A stretch of DNA of 64,000 nt from Ligula intestinalis (taxonomy: Eukaryota > Platyhelminthes > Cestoda > Diphyllobothriidea > Diphyllobothriidae), in the NCBI GenBank assembly GCA_036362985.1, contig JAYGXS010000007.1, forward strand, positions 13,583,738 to 13,647,737, read 5' to 3'. The notes beneath the pieces are model-generated. The model ran no database searches. It saw only the letters and a program-made list of their open reading frames with translations, and had not been told where the DNA came from. Positions within the stretch are counted from its first letter, which is position 1. Each line of letters opens with the position of its first letter. The translations under genes and the position numbers were made by a program. Below, piece after piece: positions 21,704-34,508 of the stretch.

Positions 21704-23369
21704 GAAATAAGTTATGTTTCCAAAATCGAGTCTCCTCTACCCAATAACAGCCGTGTGTTCACAGTTCACATGTCCGTTCTCACATCCGGCTAAAGGTGGC
21801 TATCGGAAGACACAAGGCGTATGGTTTTCAGCTTACGACTGGAAGGTTTGCCTGCTTGTAGATAATATCACTGCTAGTTACTTGCTCGTAGGTAACCAAA
21901 ATGAATGGACCTCGCATGTTTTATCTCCTTCCTGTCTGCAATAAGCGATGACATAATGGCAGGTGGTACTGTTTGCGCGTTACACGTCAGTTTCCTTGTA
22001 CAGTCAAACCAGTCAGGAAATAAGCAGTTTTTGATACATATTGTTTACCACTGTCCTTAGTTTTTGGACCGGCTAGATATCTAGATGGGCATTTTCAGAA
22101 CCTCATTGTGAATGTTGATTCTAAGTATTACAAGTAGCACCCGCTAGTATATCAATATTGTCTTCATCACACCTCAGAGCAGAATTGAAGAGGACAAGAC
22201 AGTTAGTTGTACTAAGTCAAAACCAAGGCCACCTAACCCTAGACCATAGCGGAAACTCAGAAGAAGAAAAAGCGTTCACCGAAAGACATATTTTATGTCT
22301 TACGTTTCGGGTAGTTGTCTTATCTACACACCTTCAGAAACTGGACACTGTCTCATGGCTCTCATTATATACTACTTTTTTCCGTTAGCTTAGTCAGTCA
22401 ATACCATCTGATTAACTGGTTATTGCTTACATGTCCCTGCCACCCTCCCCGTTGACTACATGTGGTACGCTGTTCGCTGTCGTGTGGTCAGTGTTTGATT
22501 TACTATCCAACGTGTTGACCTCCTGCTGTATTGCGTTGGGCCGCACCTGACCCTGACTTGTCTCACGTCCGTACAGGCTCTTCGTAGCGATAGTGGGCGG
22601 CCCTGATTGTTCTACGCCATGACTGTCTCATAATAAAAAAGTTTCTAAAGCCAGATAGGGATAAGGCAAGTTAATTGTGACAGTTTACTGAACAGTCGTC
22701 CGAGATCCCAGATTCTTTAATCTGCCGTAATGTGTTATCGTCACCTCGGCTTCAGCGTCAGAGTCCAAAGCGTGCCCCATCTCTGCAGCATTGGTTGCTA
22801 CCTCCGACTTTACGCCCAATTTTCTTACAGCCCGTTGACGCCCATGCATTCGCTTTGATAGCTATCGACCAGTTTCTCCAACATAGAGGGTCAACTGGGA
22901 GAGATTTGCTTTGTCTGAAGTTTCGGGTGATTACTTAGTTACACATCTGCCTCTCGTTGCATGTTGTTCTCTTCCGTAAGCGAAAACTGAAAATATCGGC
23001 TAAGCTGCAATGTGTGTGGTTCACATCTTACTAGTACTTGTCTCCTTGAAATCGTCAGACACACAGTCAACCTCTCCCGGTGAACACACCTGCTTTTTCT
23101 AACATGCCATAGAAGAATTGCATTTTATTAACTATCTTACGGCAATCTTATCAGACCTGACTGCTACGAATCTTGCCGTCCTCGGTGATCTTTCGCTATC
23201 TGGACAGCCTGCTGGACAAAAAACGGACAAGGGCGACGCGTAAGATCATCCAGTCAGAAATGTGAACGTTCCGCACACGGAAAACAGGTGACATTGTGAT
23301 AAATATCAAGAGCGTAAGATATCCCCGTATATAAACCCAAAAATAATCCAAAAGTAAACCAAAACTGTT
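21704..23369. other. Intergenic, weak internal similarity only
   Basis: TTACGTTTCGGGTAGTTGTCTTATCTACACACC (22299 on) resembles TGAAGTTTCGGGTGATTACTTAGTTACACATC (22915 on), suggesting a diverged duplicated repeat. The frames at 21714, 22158 and 22732 have no recognisable domain. Confidence 0.35.
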
Positions 23370-25009
23370 ACCTTACTCTTGGTCTGAACTCTGCTGCAAT
23401 TCTAAATGGTGCGTTAAACATGGATTAAGACATTGTCCCTTAATATAATCCTGCCCATAGACCAAGTTGGCCTAAACACTAAACTTTGTCATTCTAATCC
23501 CAAATTGAATTTCCTGATATTTTATCCATGGTCACATATACTGTGGCTGATTCCTATTCCTGTGCTCTTTTAGGCACTGCAACCCCTACTCAATCACTCC
23601 CAACCTGTTTGCAAATCTGACAAGCATCCCTCCAAAACAGTACTGCGTTTTGAAGTGAGAAGGAGCCCTGGATATCATGTTCTTTTAGACACATTTTATC
23701 GGTCAGAATGAGTTGTCTACCATAAAACTATGGTTCATCGTAAAAAAGCAAAGTCTTTGAAATTAATACCTGAATATACCGAGCAAGGGTCGGACATATC
23801 ACAGAATAGGATGTGGTGAAGTTCAAAAAATGTATGCTTTAACAAAAAACCCTCATAAATAGACCGGAAACAAGACGTTAACTACACTAAATTGAACAAG
23901 ATAATTTATTTTTTAAATCGAGTCTATTCTAGCTTATCACAGCCTTCTGTCCCTTCAACGGATTAACAGAAAGTCCCATGATCCCCAGTTGATATTAAAC
24001 CCAAGATTTTTTTAACATATACTACTACGCACTATCAAAACGACGGAACAAAAACACCAACGTGGACAAAACTAAACTTTTACCATTCCAACATCGTATT
24101 TTTTCCCCCTTCCTTTCCCCAGTACCAAGTTTACGTTATCCGTTTTACCCCTGGCTGCTCTACTTTAACTTATAGCACAGGCCAGAGGATAAATAACCAC
24201 AAACATGCGTTTGATAAACTTGAATATATCAGGGTATTAACGCGGAAGTTAAATCATTTAGCATACTCCAGCTCAATTAGAAACAAGCAAACAAACATGG
24301 CTGAAGCAAGTAAACATAAATAGAGGATGTCCTTTAGCGTGTTGGCGCTGGACACTGTTTTTATACCGTTTACCTGTACAAAGGGCTATCTGTAATTAAG
24401 TAAGCAATTTCCTGCTAATTTTGTTGTGTGAAGAACAAACTCGCCAGGTAGGCCACGCCACAATCGTTTGAGCAGGAATGTGAAACAAAACTATTTGTCC
24501 AGAAATATTTTATTAGGTAATTTCAGGGAATAGGCTGCTTGCGTGTGGGGTGGACTAAGAGGGAAGGCAAAAAGGCTCATATTTCCACACTATCCCTTTA
24601 ATGATTTTGGTTAAGAACTGCATTTTCAGTCTGATTCAAAGAGTTCATTATGGCATACTTTTGCCTTAAACACCTACTTATTTCAGTGTGCCTTGCATGT
24701 ATGCCGCAGCCTATTAATCTATTAATGTTCAGTCATGCTTTTTGCGTTCAAAGTACTGGCTTTTTTGCTTACTGTGTCTCCGGCACGTAGGACTAGAACT
24801 ATGTGACTTAACTGAGTTTGGTTAGACATCTGTCCGGAGAGTCTATCGTCAGTTGCATGCAAGCAAAATTAACACAATTTCGACACGCGTGTCACAGCAA
24901 AGGACTTTCACTAAGCCTCAAACACGACCAGTTCCTGGATTCTTTAATGTTCATTATTGCTTATTGAAGGGAACATGCGAGACCCAGGAATTAATTCGGA
25001 ATTAGATGT

Positions 25010-25640
25010 GATCGCTGGGATCAGGAATTTATTCACCCGACGTTTCGGAATTCGTCGCGCGTGTTTCATCTAGGCCTACAATACGACCAGTTTCTGGATT
25101 CCATACTGTCCACCGTTGCCAATATAATGAAATATAATTTATAATAATCAAATTTGAAATGAAATTTGAAATAAATAAAATGAATGAAATAAAATTTGTC
25201 AATTAAAGGAGGTAATTAGGAGGTAGATATGCTCCCTGGGAAAATAATTTTATTCAATTGACGTTAAAAAATCCGTCGTGAATCCACTATCACAGGCACT
25301 AGCAGACACGGATAATTCATTCACAGGGAATTGCAGTGCGTATAGGAAAGATCACTTTTTTCCTGCAGCCTTACAAAAATAAACGAATTCCCCCGCATCG
25401 AACATAATTGCATCACTTTGTGTTGATTGTTTGCTAAAGCGGCGTGCGAGCAGTGACCCGCTGGCAGTGCATCACACGTGGCGGAATTGGAGGTGAGGAT
25501 TGGTTGGTCATCTTGCTCCCTGGCGCTGGCGTTAGGCGATGCATTGGCCTGTGCATTACCCAAGTGGTGAATTGTTTTGACCAAATTAAGTCTCAGCACT
25601 GAATAGGGGTTGAGCAGGTCGTTGCCCTTGTTCATAGACT
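25010..25640 (-). mobile_element. PLE family A, 3'-end copy, reverse orientation
   Basis: The + strand begins with the tail signature GATCGCTGGGATCAGGAATTTATTCACCCGACGTTTCGG and later shows GAATTGCAGTGCGTATAGG, CACACGTGGCGGAATTGGAGG and CAAGTGGTGAATTGTTTTGACC. Read on the minus strand, 25600-25510 encodes YSVLRLNLVKTIHHLGNAQA and NASAREQDDQP, the decayed C-terminal end of PLE-A. An AT-rich patch (25125-25200) interrupts it. Confidence 0.7.
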
Positions 25641-25899
25641 AGGGGTCTGTTAACCATGATTCATAACTTCCTTGTCTGCCACAACGACCGTGGTGGCTTG
25701 AAGGCCCAAGTGTTCAGGCAAGCGACAAAAATGATGCACCTACTAAACTTTAACAGAAACAACCCAAACAACCACAGAGGCAGTTGCGTCACGCCGTTTT
25801 GTTGACGTACTTAGGTGCACTGCACCGCACTGAATCGGATTACAAAGCTCCCGAAATACAATATATTCGATAGGTTTCACAGAAACTGCCTACACGCAT

Positions 25900-26545
25900 A
25901 ACTCCGTCAACCGGCCTAGGTGCAAACGTGATGAGCAATAAAATGGCACCAACTTCGAAGTAAAGCGAGCAATTTCATACGTCAGAAGTGTCTCGGAGGG
26001 TGTGGGCCACCACCCACCAGTTGGAGTTGGTATCGTACACAGGTCGGAGACACCCACAATGCGTCAGATACTGAAACCGAAAGATTCACTGTCACAGGGA
26101 GAAACATCTGGAGAGGTTTATGGGATCTGGCGCAGTTGCGGAGAAAGCAAATGAGTTGAAGAAACTGAAGGACTCCTCAGGAGGCGAATTTCCGAACCTG
26201 CGGCAGCAGTACGGGAAAATGACACCAGTTCTTATGTTGAGGTTCATTCGACGATACGTGGCCACAAATTTCAATTCGATGAGGTCTAAAATGCTCGCAA
26301 AGGGTGACAATGGTGTGAACCGTGAATGAATTTCATAATGGTTCTCGGGCCCCAGCATATAAACAAGTGTAAAGACTTATCGAAGCCATATTTAGTGCTA
26401 AGGCTGAGTTTGGCCAAAGCAAGTCACCACTTGGGTAGTACACAGTCTGACGCCTTGCTTAACGCCAGCGCCAGGGAGGCAGATAGCTGAGCAAAATTTA
26501 GGTCTAATTCCACCGTAATTCCACAGTTAAGAGTTCAGAGAAAAA
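25900..26545 (+). pseudogene. PLE family A, linker, GIY-YIG and C-terminus (decayed)
   Basis: In frame from about 25960, SYVRSVSEG, GVGIVHRSETP and ILKPKDSLSQGETSGEVYGI (ending near 26127) match the linker and the first GIY strand of PLE endonuclease domains, continuing WRSCGE to 26145. Downstream, 26340-26540 encodes INKCKDL.., LRLSLAKASHHLG and LNASAREAD, the C-terminal tail shared with other PLE-A copies. The endonuclease core between them carries stops and frameshifts, so the copy is inactive. It is followed head-to-tail by another copy. Confidence 0.75.
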
Positions 26546-27370
26546 TGTATGCCTGCCCAAATTCGTCTACCGGCGCATGTGCAAATGAGATGAGCAAAAT
26601 AATTGTGAAGACCCCAATATGAAGCGAGTGATTCCATACGTCAAAAGCCTCTCGGAGGCTATCACCTGCCTTGTTGCACTAGTTGGACTTGGAGTAGCGC
26701 ACAGGCCGGAGGCACCCACTAGGCATCAGATAATGAATCCAAACAAGTATCTGGAGTCGTATATGGAATTTAGCGCAGTTGCGGATAAAACAAGTAAGTT
26801 GAAGAAACTGGAATACTTCTCAAGACGAAAATTGTTGAGCGTGCGGCAGCAATGGAGAGAAATAACACAAATCCTCAAGCTGAAGGTCCTTTGACGAGAC
26901 CCAGCCACACGCTTTAATTTGCTGAGGCAAAAAGCTTGAGTTATGCTTCACGGATCCCCAGTGCAAAATCCAGTTCAACGACCTGTCAATCGATAGTCGG
27001 TATGGAAGCTCAATTTGACCAGAACAAGTCACTATTTGGGGAGTGCACAGGCCGACACGACGCCTTGCACCAGCGCCAGGGGGGCAGATGGCCGAGTTAA
27101 CATCACGTCAAATTTCACCATGTATAGTAAAAGTTCAGCCCGTCACGGATCCGCGTCGGGTACCAAGCCATTAGCACACAGGCTAGCAATTATCTTCCAT
27201 ACAGGGAAGCCGTTTATTGTCATAAGTGTGCAGCTACATAGTGACATTTTCATATCAGTATTGCAACTGCCTGTGCATTAATTATTCACTTCTACTATTG
27301 TCTCTTATGAAGGATCCGTGAGAGATTCCTAAATAGCAAGCAAATAAAACTTTTGTCCTAATGATAACGT
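26546..27370 (+). pseudogene. PLE family A, linker to 3' end (decayed), tandem to the previous copy
   Basis: MKRVIPYVKSLSEA and VGLGVAHRPEAP (26619-26720) are the linker motif of PLE proteins. Then, in another frame, SGVVYGI.RSCG marks the GIY-YIG start. Further down GNAQA-type and ARGADGR-type tail motifs appear (27040-27110), followed by the 3' non-coding part with ATTGCAACTGCCTGTGCATTAATTATTC and the AAGGATCCGTGAGAGATT tail. Frameshifts and stops throughout. It ends in a TTC-rich microsatellite. Confidence 0.75.
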
Positions 27371-27403
27371 CTACTTCTTCTACTTTTTCTTCTTCTTCTT
27401 CTC
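27371..27403 (+). repeat. (TTC)n microsatellite at a PLE-A 3' end
   Basis: CTACTTCTTCTACTTTTTCTTCTTCTTCTTC directly follows the PLE-A tail. The reverse complement (GAAGAAGAAGAAGA) sits at the same place in the minus-strand copy at about 39762, and shorter GAAGAAG occurs at 29408, so a TTC-type simple repeat appears to be the natural 3' terminus of this family. Confidence 0.7.
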
Positions 27404-28544
27404 GACGTTTACGTTTATTTGAGAGGGAAATTGCCGTTTATGCACACAGTGACCTCCACTTTCTGACGCTTCCCATCGTATCCGGTCTGCTGGGATTCTG
27501 GCCAATGTTTATGGTCGTTAGCCATCGTGGGTCCTGATAATCCTGAGATTTATTTGGCTTTGGAATGTAATGTCTGCCACCCGTAAACGACGTTTGAACC
27601 TTACAAAGTGTTTTCCGCTCAGATTGTTTCAGTTGGGAAGGAGGCGTCTGCACACACATTTTACAACCACATCAAGAAGTAGCTGTTGATCTGATGTTTT
27701 GGTCAACTTAGCCTACTAGAAAATCCTATAATGTGGTCACTTGTTAGCCTTCTTACCTCGAATATTGTGCCTCCCAAACGGGCCACGCGGTAGATCCGCT
27801 GGAGCAACACCAGAGCCAGATCAGGGGACGACATGCGCTTTCATACCAACTCCCAAAGGAGCGGGTTTGACCACGCCAGTCACCTGCATCCGGTCGCACC
27901 TCCTGTCTACTTGAAGCTGTCTTGACACCGATCACAACTGAGTAAGGGAAGAGAGAGTGCGGTAGATATAGCGGAGGTCTACTGTCACTTAAAGCAAACT
28001 CACGTGCACGTCACTGTCCCTGCACCATCCCTTGTTGTAGAGCATACTGTGATGAAAGTTATCGAACTTGACAAACGAAAGGAGAGAATCAGTTTAAATA
28101 GGTGACTTGCATTTTAACAGCCTACACTGTTCTGATGCTAAAGCTTAGCTATCGAGGAAATAAGGCCGTGGCCAGCAAAATGCGTTTCCAAAGTAAGTAT
28201 TTTTGTCCAAAGCAACGTCTGTATAACGTCCCAGACGTGACACTTCAGTACTACCTGCGTGACATTTGTTCGAAAGGGGCTCATCCCCAAAGTATGTCAG
28301 GTTTCCGCAGTTTTGAAAAGTGATATAAATCACAACATCATTCAAACACGTCATCAGCAAAATTCAACGATGTATGCTTGCTAGTGGCCAGTCACCAACG
28401 TTTGTCCAAACTGCACGCGCACCAGACCAAACTAATCAGGCGCGAGGCAGCGCGGGAAAAGTGAGTTTCGTTAGCGGGCAGTGAATGTTCATCAACGCGT
28501 GCTAATATCTCCGGACATACATCGACAAGACAGCGAGCTCGTTG

Positions 28545-28700
28545 CCTAAGTATTAGAGCGTTAGAGTCTGACCGAAAAGGTTACGAATATTAGCCTCAGG
28601 TGGTGCCCCATTTGGGTCTGGGTATGACTGGCTCATGACGGCTAAAAAGCCCGAAATGTCCATTTCAGACTACGCTGTCTTTACTGGCCATATTTTCAAA
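28545..28700 (+). repeat. SINE, head and body (shared by both duplication copies)
   Basis: TTAGAGCGTTAGAGTCTGACC, GTTACGAATATTAGCCTC, GGTCTGGGTATGACTGGCTCATGACGGC and AAAAAGCCCGAAATGTCC form the tRNA-like head and body. The counterpart in the second duplication copy is at 38910-39060, so this insertion predates the duplication. Confidence 0.7.
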
Positions 28701-29399
28701 CAAAAGAAGGATGATCTTGCTCTGCAGTGGCTAATGCAGTGGTTAATGCAGGGTGATTATCAGCGCTGTGCGTCCGTTCAAAGCGGTTTAATGCAGACAC
28801 ACAAAAGATCATCAGCTACGCCATCTGTGCTAAAAAAATGCAGCCAGTTGCCTTGCTAGAATGATCTGCAGCCTCCTGTACGGGGGTGATTGATGTTTTG
28901 CTATTTATGCCATCATCCCGATTGCTGTCCTTAAACTTTGTCGAGAAAGCAGCAGGTTACCTGTCCCGGTAAGGGCACTTAAGGTCTAATCGTTGCAGCT
29001 TCCTGCACTTACTCTCATAATAAATAATCAAGCATCCTCCCCATTATAACATGCAATATGACCTTTGAAAGTATTTCACCCATCGGTTTGTATATTACGG
29101 CACTTTCTGAAATTCTCTTGGTTATGAGTATCATCAATTTTGCTTAATCCGTTACTGAACAGAACCCAGATTTCAAAAGCAAATTCGGCAAAATAGTAAA
29201 CACATGATGGCCTGCTGAAAACAAACGCTGTGAGAATGGCATTTACATGCTGAGCGCAAAGAGAACGAAGATCAAAAGCCCCTAATGGGGGCAATTTTTG
29301 TATCTATACATTGCAAAGGAAATACCTATGGCATTAACGGCTTCTATACTAAAGTGTCTTCAGACTGCCAAAACGAGAGAATATACGAGGCCCATGAAG

Positions 29400-29830
29400 T
29401 AACTGAAAAGAAGAAGTTCCGCTCGCTAAGACAAGAGTTTTCTTTACCTGATGTTTCGAAATCCATCGCGGATCCTTCATCAGGGACATAAGCAGAAAAC
29501 ACTACCAGAAATTGCAGGGAATTGCAGTAGTTATAGGTAACTGTTATGCCTGTACACTGATGACAACGAAAATTAACGATATTTGCCCGCTTGTGCATTA
29601 CTTGCTTGCTAACCGGCATATGGAACGTGACCTGCTGAACTTTCATCACGCGTGGTGGGATTGGGCGTGATGATTGCTTGGCCATCTGGTTACCCGGTGT
29701 TGGCGTAAGGTGACATGGTCGGACTGTTGTCGGACTGTTTTTTGGTCTTGCGGAATCACTACCGCAATATCCACTGGAGGACTTTCCTTTAAGCTCCAGT
29801 TGACAGATTAAATATTAAATTTATGTGTCT
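29400..29830 (-). mobile_element. PLE family A, 3'-end copy, reverse orientation
   Basis: It starts with GAAGAAG, then GACAAGAGTTTTCTTTACCTGATGTTTCGAAATCCATCGCGGATCCTTCATCAGG, and proceeds through AATTGCAGTAGTTATAGG, TTGCCCGCTTGTGCATTACTTG and CACGCGTGGTGGGATTGGGCGTGATGATTGCTTGGCCATC. It ends at a relic of the coding tail. The matching copy in the second duplication unit is at 39755-40185. Confidence 0.75.
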
Positions 29831-30580
29831 GACGATAGGAAATTACACAACTGTTAAGAACAGTGATAATTCCTCTAAAGATGACCAAAGTGGCAAAGTG
29901 CGAATATATGGAAAACATATCAAGGCAAATCAGGCACCATGCATATTACTGACGGTTCACAAGCTAATATAATAAAAGCGCTTGCATGACCACAGAGGCA
30001 CGCACACGACACATTTCCCTCACAAATTAAAATTAATGAATCCCGCATGATAAAGCAAAGCTTTTACAGTTACTCAAATTCGCCTTATGCGTCCTTTGTA
30101 GCAGCGAATGAATTCATTTAAAATTACAATTAAGAACCTCATACATGTCGTTGAGGTCCTCCAACTGTTTTTTTAGTTTAGCCACGCTCTGCAAAATTGA
30201 CCACATGACGTTATTGCATTCGGTTGGAAATAGGTAAGCCTGTAGTTCCTTTGGCAACCATGTTTGTTTTAAAACAATTTTCTTATTTTCAGTTTTCAGT
30301 GTGTACAATAAGTACCATGGGTTGCAACAGACTTCTGAATAATAAAAGTTGTGCCTTAGGCTTTTTTCAAAATGTGATCTAATCAATATCTGCTTTGGCT
30401 AAGGCAGCATGCCTGCATTCCGAAATTAGATCCGCAAGTCATGACCTCATGAAGGGTGAGTTCACACGATGTGTCAAGGCAAGGTCTATATGCAAAGAGA
30501 ACATTTTAAGGAGAAATGGTAAGACACCGTCTGATTGTGCAGCTGCTAACATTTCAATCATCTTAAAGACTTTCACCACT

Positions 30581-32430
30581 GTTGCCACAGACGCAAGAGA
30601 AAAGAAACTTGGTAATCGTGAACACTTTCCATGACGAAAGATTGAAGTCAGTATGATCGTGAGGTAAATTTTGCTTTAAACTGTCTAAATCAGCAGCGAC
30701 ATATGTCAGCGTGTTGCGTTGGGCAGTGAGACGCCCAAAACGTTCCCAAACTTCAGCAGCGAGTAGAGGTAACGACGATGGATGAAAAGAACCACTAAAA
30801 GCCTGACTAAAATCCGGTTGCTCAGTCTGGAAATCTCCTTTTTTATATGAACTTTAACGTCTTTTAGGCCGTCACGTTTATCTACTTTGGTTTTGCGTCT
30901 TCAACATTTTAGACGGGGAGAAGGAGGTCTGTCAGGTCTAACACTGAGCGTATCAGGACGACAGCAACTATAAAGTGTTTCCGCTAGAACATGCCTCATG
31001 GAGCTAGAACATGATTCGAATTTCGATTCCTCCCGGGAAGCCGGATATTGTAACATACAAGTCTGAGGGAAGGAAATGATTTATGGGGACGTGACGCGTG
31101 CCTTACTTTCGTCTTGGGGTACCCGCGCACGCTTAGAGGTGAAATACAGTATTTGGAGTCCTCATATTATTACTTGTCTGAATTTGTCAGCGGACCCCTG
31201 ATTTTGACAAGAAAGAGTTGATTTGGTTACTCATAATATGCCCAAGTGGGGTCTCAATCCGATAATTGAGCGAAACAAGGCCATCAAGTTCTAACAGCGT
31301 AGAGGAACGTAAGTTCACATTGGTAAGAGCGCTACATAAGATATTCCCATGGCATTACAACATTTGCTTGCGAAATAATATCGAAAGAACGTACTAGCGT
31401 ACACGTTCATCTAGAGGTGGATGTAGATACAAGATCTAGATATATATAATAATGCTATATAAAGTATCCTTCAAACGGTACTTGCATATGACATCCATAA
31501 CGTCTATTTAATCATCTGGGTATCCAAATAAGTACTTTTCTTTAATGCGTTAAATCTGATTGACAAAAATAGTCACTCTACCGCCTCTTCTATCTGCGCC
31601 AATACAGCAGAAAGACGGTGGAGTGATAGGTTGCGACCTAATAGCCCTATTCAGTCAGGTCTCTTGAGGACTAATCATTTCATTCTTTCAACAAAATAAA
31701 CTCCCTGTCTTGCGTTTGTTGAAAATCGAGTGACTGGTTGTCCACATAAATCCTGGAATAAATAGTTTTTGTTTTGTTGGGCCTTGAGAGCATTCTTCTA
31801 TCCACATCAGGGTTTTCACGCTCCAAAGGCTTTTGGTAGTGAACGCACAATACGTTGAATGTGGAAGAATTGCAGGTACGACATACTTGGCCGAAAATGC
31901 AACTGCTGTCGTTTTGGACTGTTGCCGGTAAAAATTGTAATTAAAGTTCATGCAAAAAGCGCAATGCTGTCAAAATGACCGCATGGTCAACATTCAGACA
32001 AACAAACTGCGAAAAGAAAAAAATCGGGTCCAAAAGGTAAGAAGGTGTAGTAGTTTACAAGTGAAAATCTCTACATGAATGGAGAGCAAAACAAATAGGT
32101 AGTCAAATTCAAAAGTCTGCTCCAAACAGCCGAGGTTTTTGGGTTTAAGTGTTGCTGTGGCTGTGCAGACTTTTAAACCTAATGCGATGAAATCTTTGGA
32201 TGCGTAAATAACACAGAAAAAAATCCTTTACATACAGTATGGGGCAGCACATCGGTCGATTGAAAAGCAAAACAACTAAGCTGCCTATTTCAAACACGGG
32301 CAGAGATTTTACGCTTAAGGGTTTGCAATTTCTGTTCCAGGGCCTTACTGTTGGCATCTAATACTGATCCTATTTATTTTGATTTAGCATTCCGTTCAGA
32401 AGTCAAGGATAAAAAATAACCTTTTGCTTA
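30581..32430. other. Intergenic, nothing recognised
   Basis: The minus-strand frames at 31688-31951 and 32145-32357 are not recognisable. No repeat seen elsewhere in the window was found here by eye. Confidence 0.4.
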
Positions 32431-33130
32431 TTATGTTATGTACAGAACACACTTTGTATTTTGCCATACTTCTGTTGGGTGATTTTTGTATATGTAAATT
32501 TTGAACTTAGTGAAAATCCCGGTAAAACTCTTTAACGGCAGAACAGTTTTTGCTCCCATTAAAACAAGCTGACGGGAACACTGTTCAGTACTATATGTGC
32601 TTTGCCGAAGCCAGACAAAAAAAGGCTCGAAGTCTAACATGTGCGTTAGAATGGAACTGTTAATGCTCTTTAGTTGGTCATTCTCTAAGCATGTTGGAAG
32701 ATGTTCACATATTTTTATGGAAAACCGCATTCTCGTGCAGCTGATGTAGTTTCCGCCTCACAGGCGCAAATAAGTGAGAACATGCACATAGGGCTAGTCA
32801 GTGCTGGCCGTTTGTTCTTAAGCTCTCCTTGTACGACTGAGGAAGTCGAAAGCAGTACGTGGGCGTTGACTGCCGGAAAGGTGTTCGGTACAGCTGGACT
32901 GAGGCGCTTACTAAGAAGTTCGCCTGGCGTTATCCCCTTAAAATGGGAGCCTGTAAAACATTAGTTTCTTCTCTGCTGTTAGCACCGAGGATTTTGGAGG
33001 TCATTCAGCCATGTTTTCAGCAAAAAAAACGATTTGGATGCGATTTTGCCGACGAGCGTCTTTCACGGTCATAAGCTCTTTTCCGTTGCTCTCGGTTGAG
33101 GAGATCCTTTCCGTTCTTTGTGTAAAAAGG
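32431..33130 (-). pseudogene. PLE family B, linker, GIY-YIG and C-terminal fragment
   Basis: On the minus strand, GELLSKRLSPAVPNTFPA and AHVLL (about 32870-32940) correspond to SELVRRRLRTAIASAFPA and LRVFF of the 50-kb copy. A damaged GIY-YIG segment follows, then EHLPTCLENDQLKSINSSIL (about 32640-32705), the EH of the endonuclease and the tail, then a QLVLMGAKTVLPLKSF relic. Stops and frameshifts are present, and the copy is dead. Its upstream flank (33131-34100) is shared with the copy at 18450-19272. Confidence 0.72.
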
Positions 33131-34100
33131 AATACTCAATTAGGTTCAAGGGGGTGCAGCCAACGAAAGGAAGCTCAAAGAAAAGTTACCAAAAGCAAAA
33201 ATGTGCTCAACACTTTACATTATGAATAATTCTTCTCCAAACCTAACCTTAACGAAAAATTGCTAAACTCTAACGCATATTATCCCAGAAAGTAGAACAC
33301 GATTAAATTTACGCCAGGTCCTTCTAATCTCAATTTCCTCTGGCAAAGGATGCATGGCAATAATCACTGCCGATATATTATCTGCTGCCTGAGGTGTACC
33401 AATTAGGAGGTAACATGAGATTGATTTTATTTTACCTAAGTACTGTAGTTCTAACAGCTATTGAAATAGGTCCTTAAGGCGCGTATTCCTTGTCATATGG
33501 GAAAAACTTTCTGCGCATTGTCTTGCATAAGTCACTAAAACTATTCTAATATGGGACGATAAGTGTGCAGTGAATCTTCCTCTCTCTATACATGTGCGTT
33601 TTGCACAGCTCCTTTCTTATACGAGTTTTAGATCAAAAATGAATGGAATAGTTTTTTTACTTCTTATTCACGAGCGGCCATAGGCACTTTACTGATGCCC
33701 AGATGCGTAAACATTGCTGTCTCAGACCAGCCTACCTCTGGTCCTCACTCTGTGGCCGCCAGAAAGCGTACAGCTTGCAGGAATCCAAACCTTATCATAC
33801 TCCTGACCCTAGACCCAAGTTTGACCTTAACTCCAGGCTTAGACGTACCCCACTTTAGGCTAAGCCTAATGCTCACCTTAATCTCAAACCAAATTTCTTG
33901 GGATTGGACTCAAGGTCACATGCCTTGTTTCCGTTTCCTAGTCTCGTGCCTTCTTTAGGCGTCCATTCAAGTTACCTTAAATACAACTCGTACTACATCA
34001 GTCACACGAATGAAGGAAAACATTTTCATTGCAGATGTTGCTACGGATAAAGACGAAGATTTATGGAGGAATGGATCGTCTTGTTTATTGTCCTAAGTTT
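33131..34100. repeat. Repeat flank shared with 19273-20230
   Basis: It is co-linear with 19273-20230, as listed there. The 87-codon frame at 33695-33958 falls in a CTAACCTTAA/CTGACCCTAGACC-type stretch and is not a recognisable protein. Confidence 0.65.
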
Positions 34101-34508
34101 TCGAGCCCTTGCACGAGTCCGTCCCTAAAGATGCACATAGAAGTTGTCCCACTGCGTAATATCGTTGAAAATTGTTTTGTAGTGGTAAGGTTTACGAACG
34201 GTTGTCAATAGTTAAGTGAGCTATCTACTGTTGATTTTGATGTGCGATGAACACAATCTTTAAGTAGGCCATTCCATCCGTCGTCTGACAAGGGATACGG
34301 AATAAAACTATTTGCCCGAAAATAAATGTAGGCAATTAAAAGTGGATATGCACAGTAGTATCGCACTTTGGTGTTTGTGTGTGGGTTGTACTGAAACTGA
34401 ATTTTCCAACTATCCGTTTAGTGCATTTTTATGATTTGTTTTTTCAGTCTGATTCGAACGGCTCATTAGAACATGTGTTGCGGTAAACAAACTATTTAGC
34501 TTAATTTG

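Larger units (their letters stand above)
23370..30580 (+). repeat. Diverged direct duplication, copy 1
   Basis: Many blocks of this segment recur in the same order and orientation at 33715-40940. Examples are 24400-24650 with 34230-34480 (TTTTCAGTCTGATTC..), 24900-25090 with 35720-35880, 27420-27590 with 37290-37440 (ATTGCCGTTTATGC, AATCCTGAGATTTA), 28080-28370 with 38320-38660, and 28980-29040 with 39290-39355 (nearly identical: GGGCACTTAAGGTCTAATCG). The block ends near GATGTGTCAAGGCA (30470) and GATGTGTCAAGGCA (40829). No host gene is contained. Boundaries are approximate. Confidence 0.7.

Noticed and set aside
25125..25200. AT-rich replication origin or matrix attachment site
   Set aside because: Only composition supports it. 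It is a short ATTTGAAATGAAATT-type low-complexity patch inside a PLE-A copy.
26619..26894. 91-codon frame as a host gene
   Set aside because: IPYVKSLSEA and GVAHRPEAP belong to the linker of a Penelope-like protein. The rest of the frame is out of register with the element's endonuclease frame.
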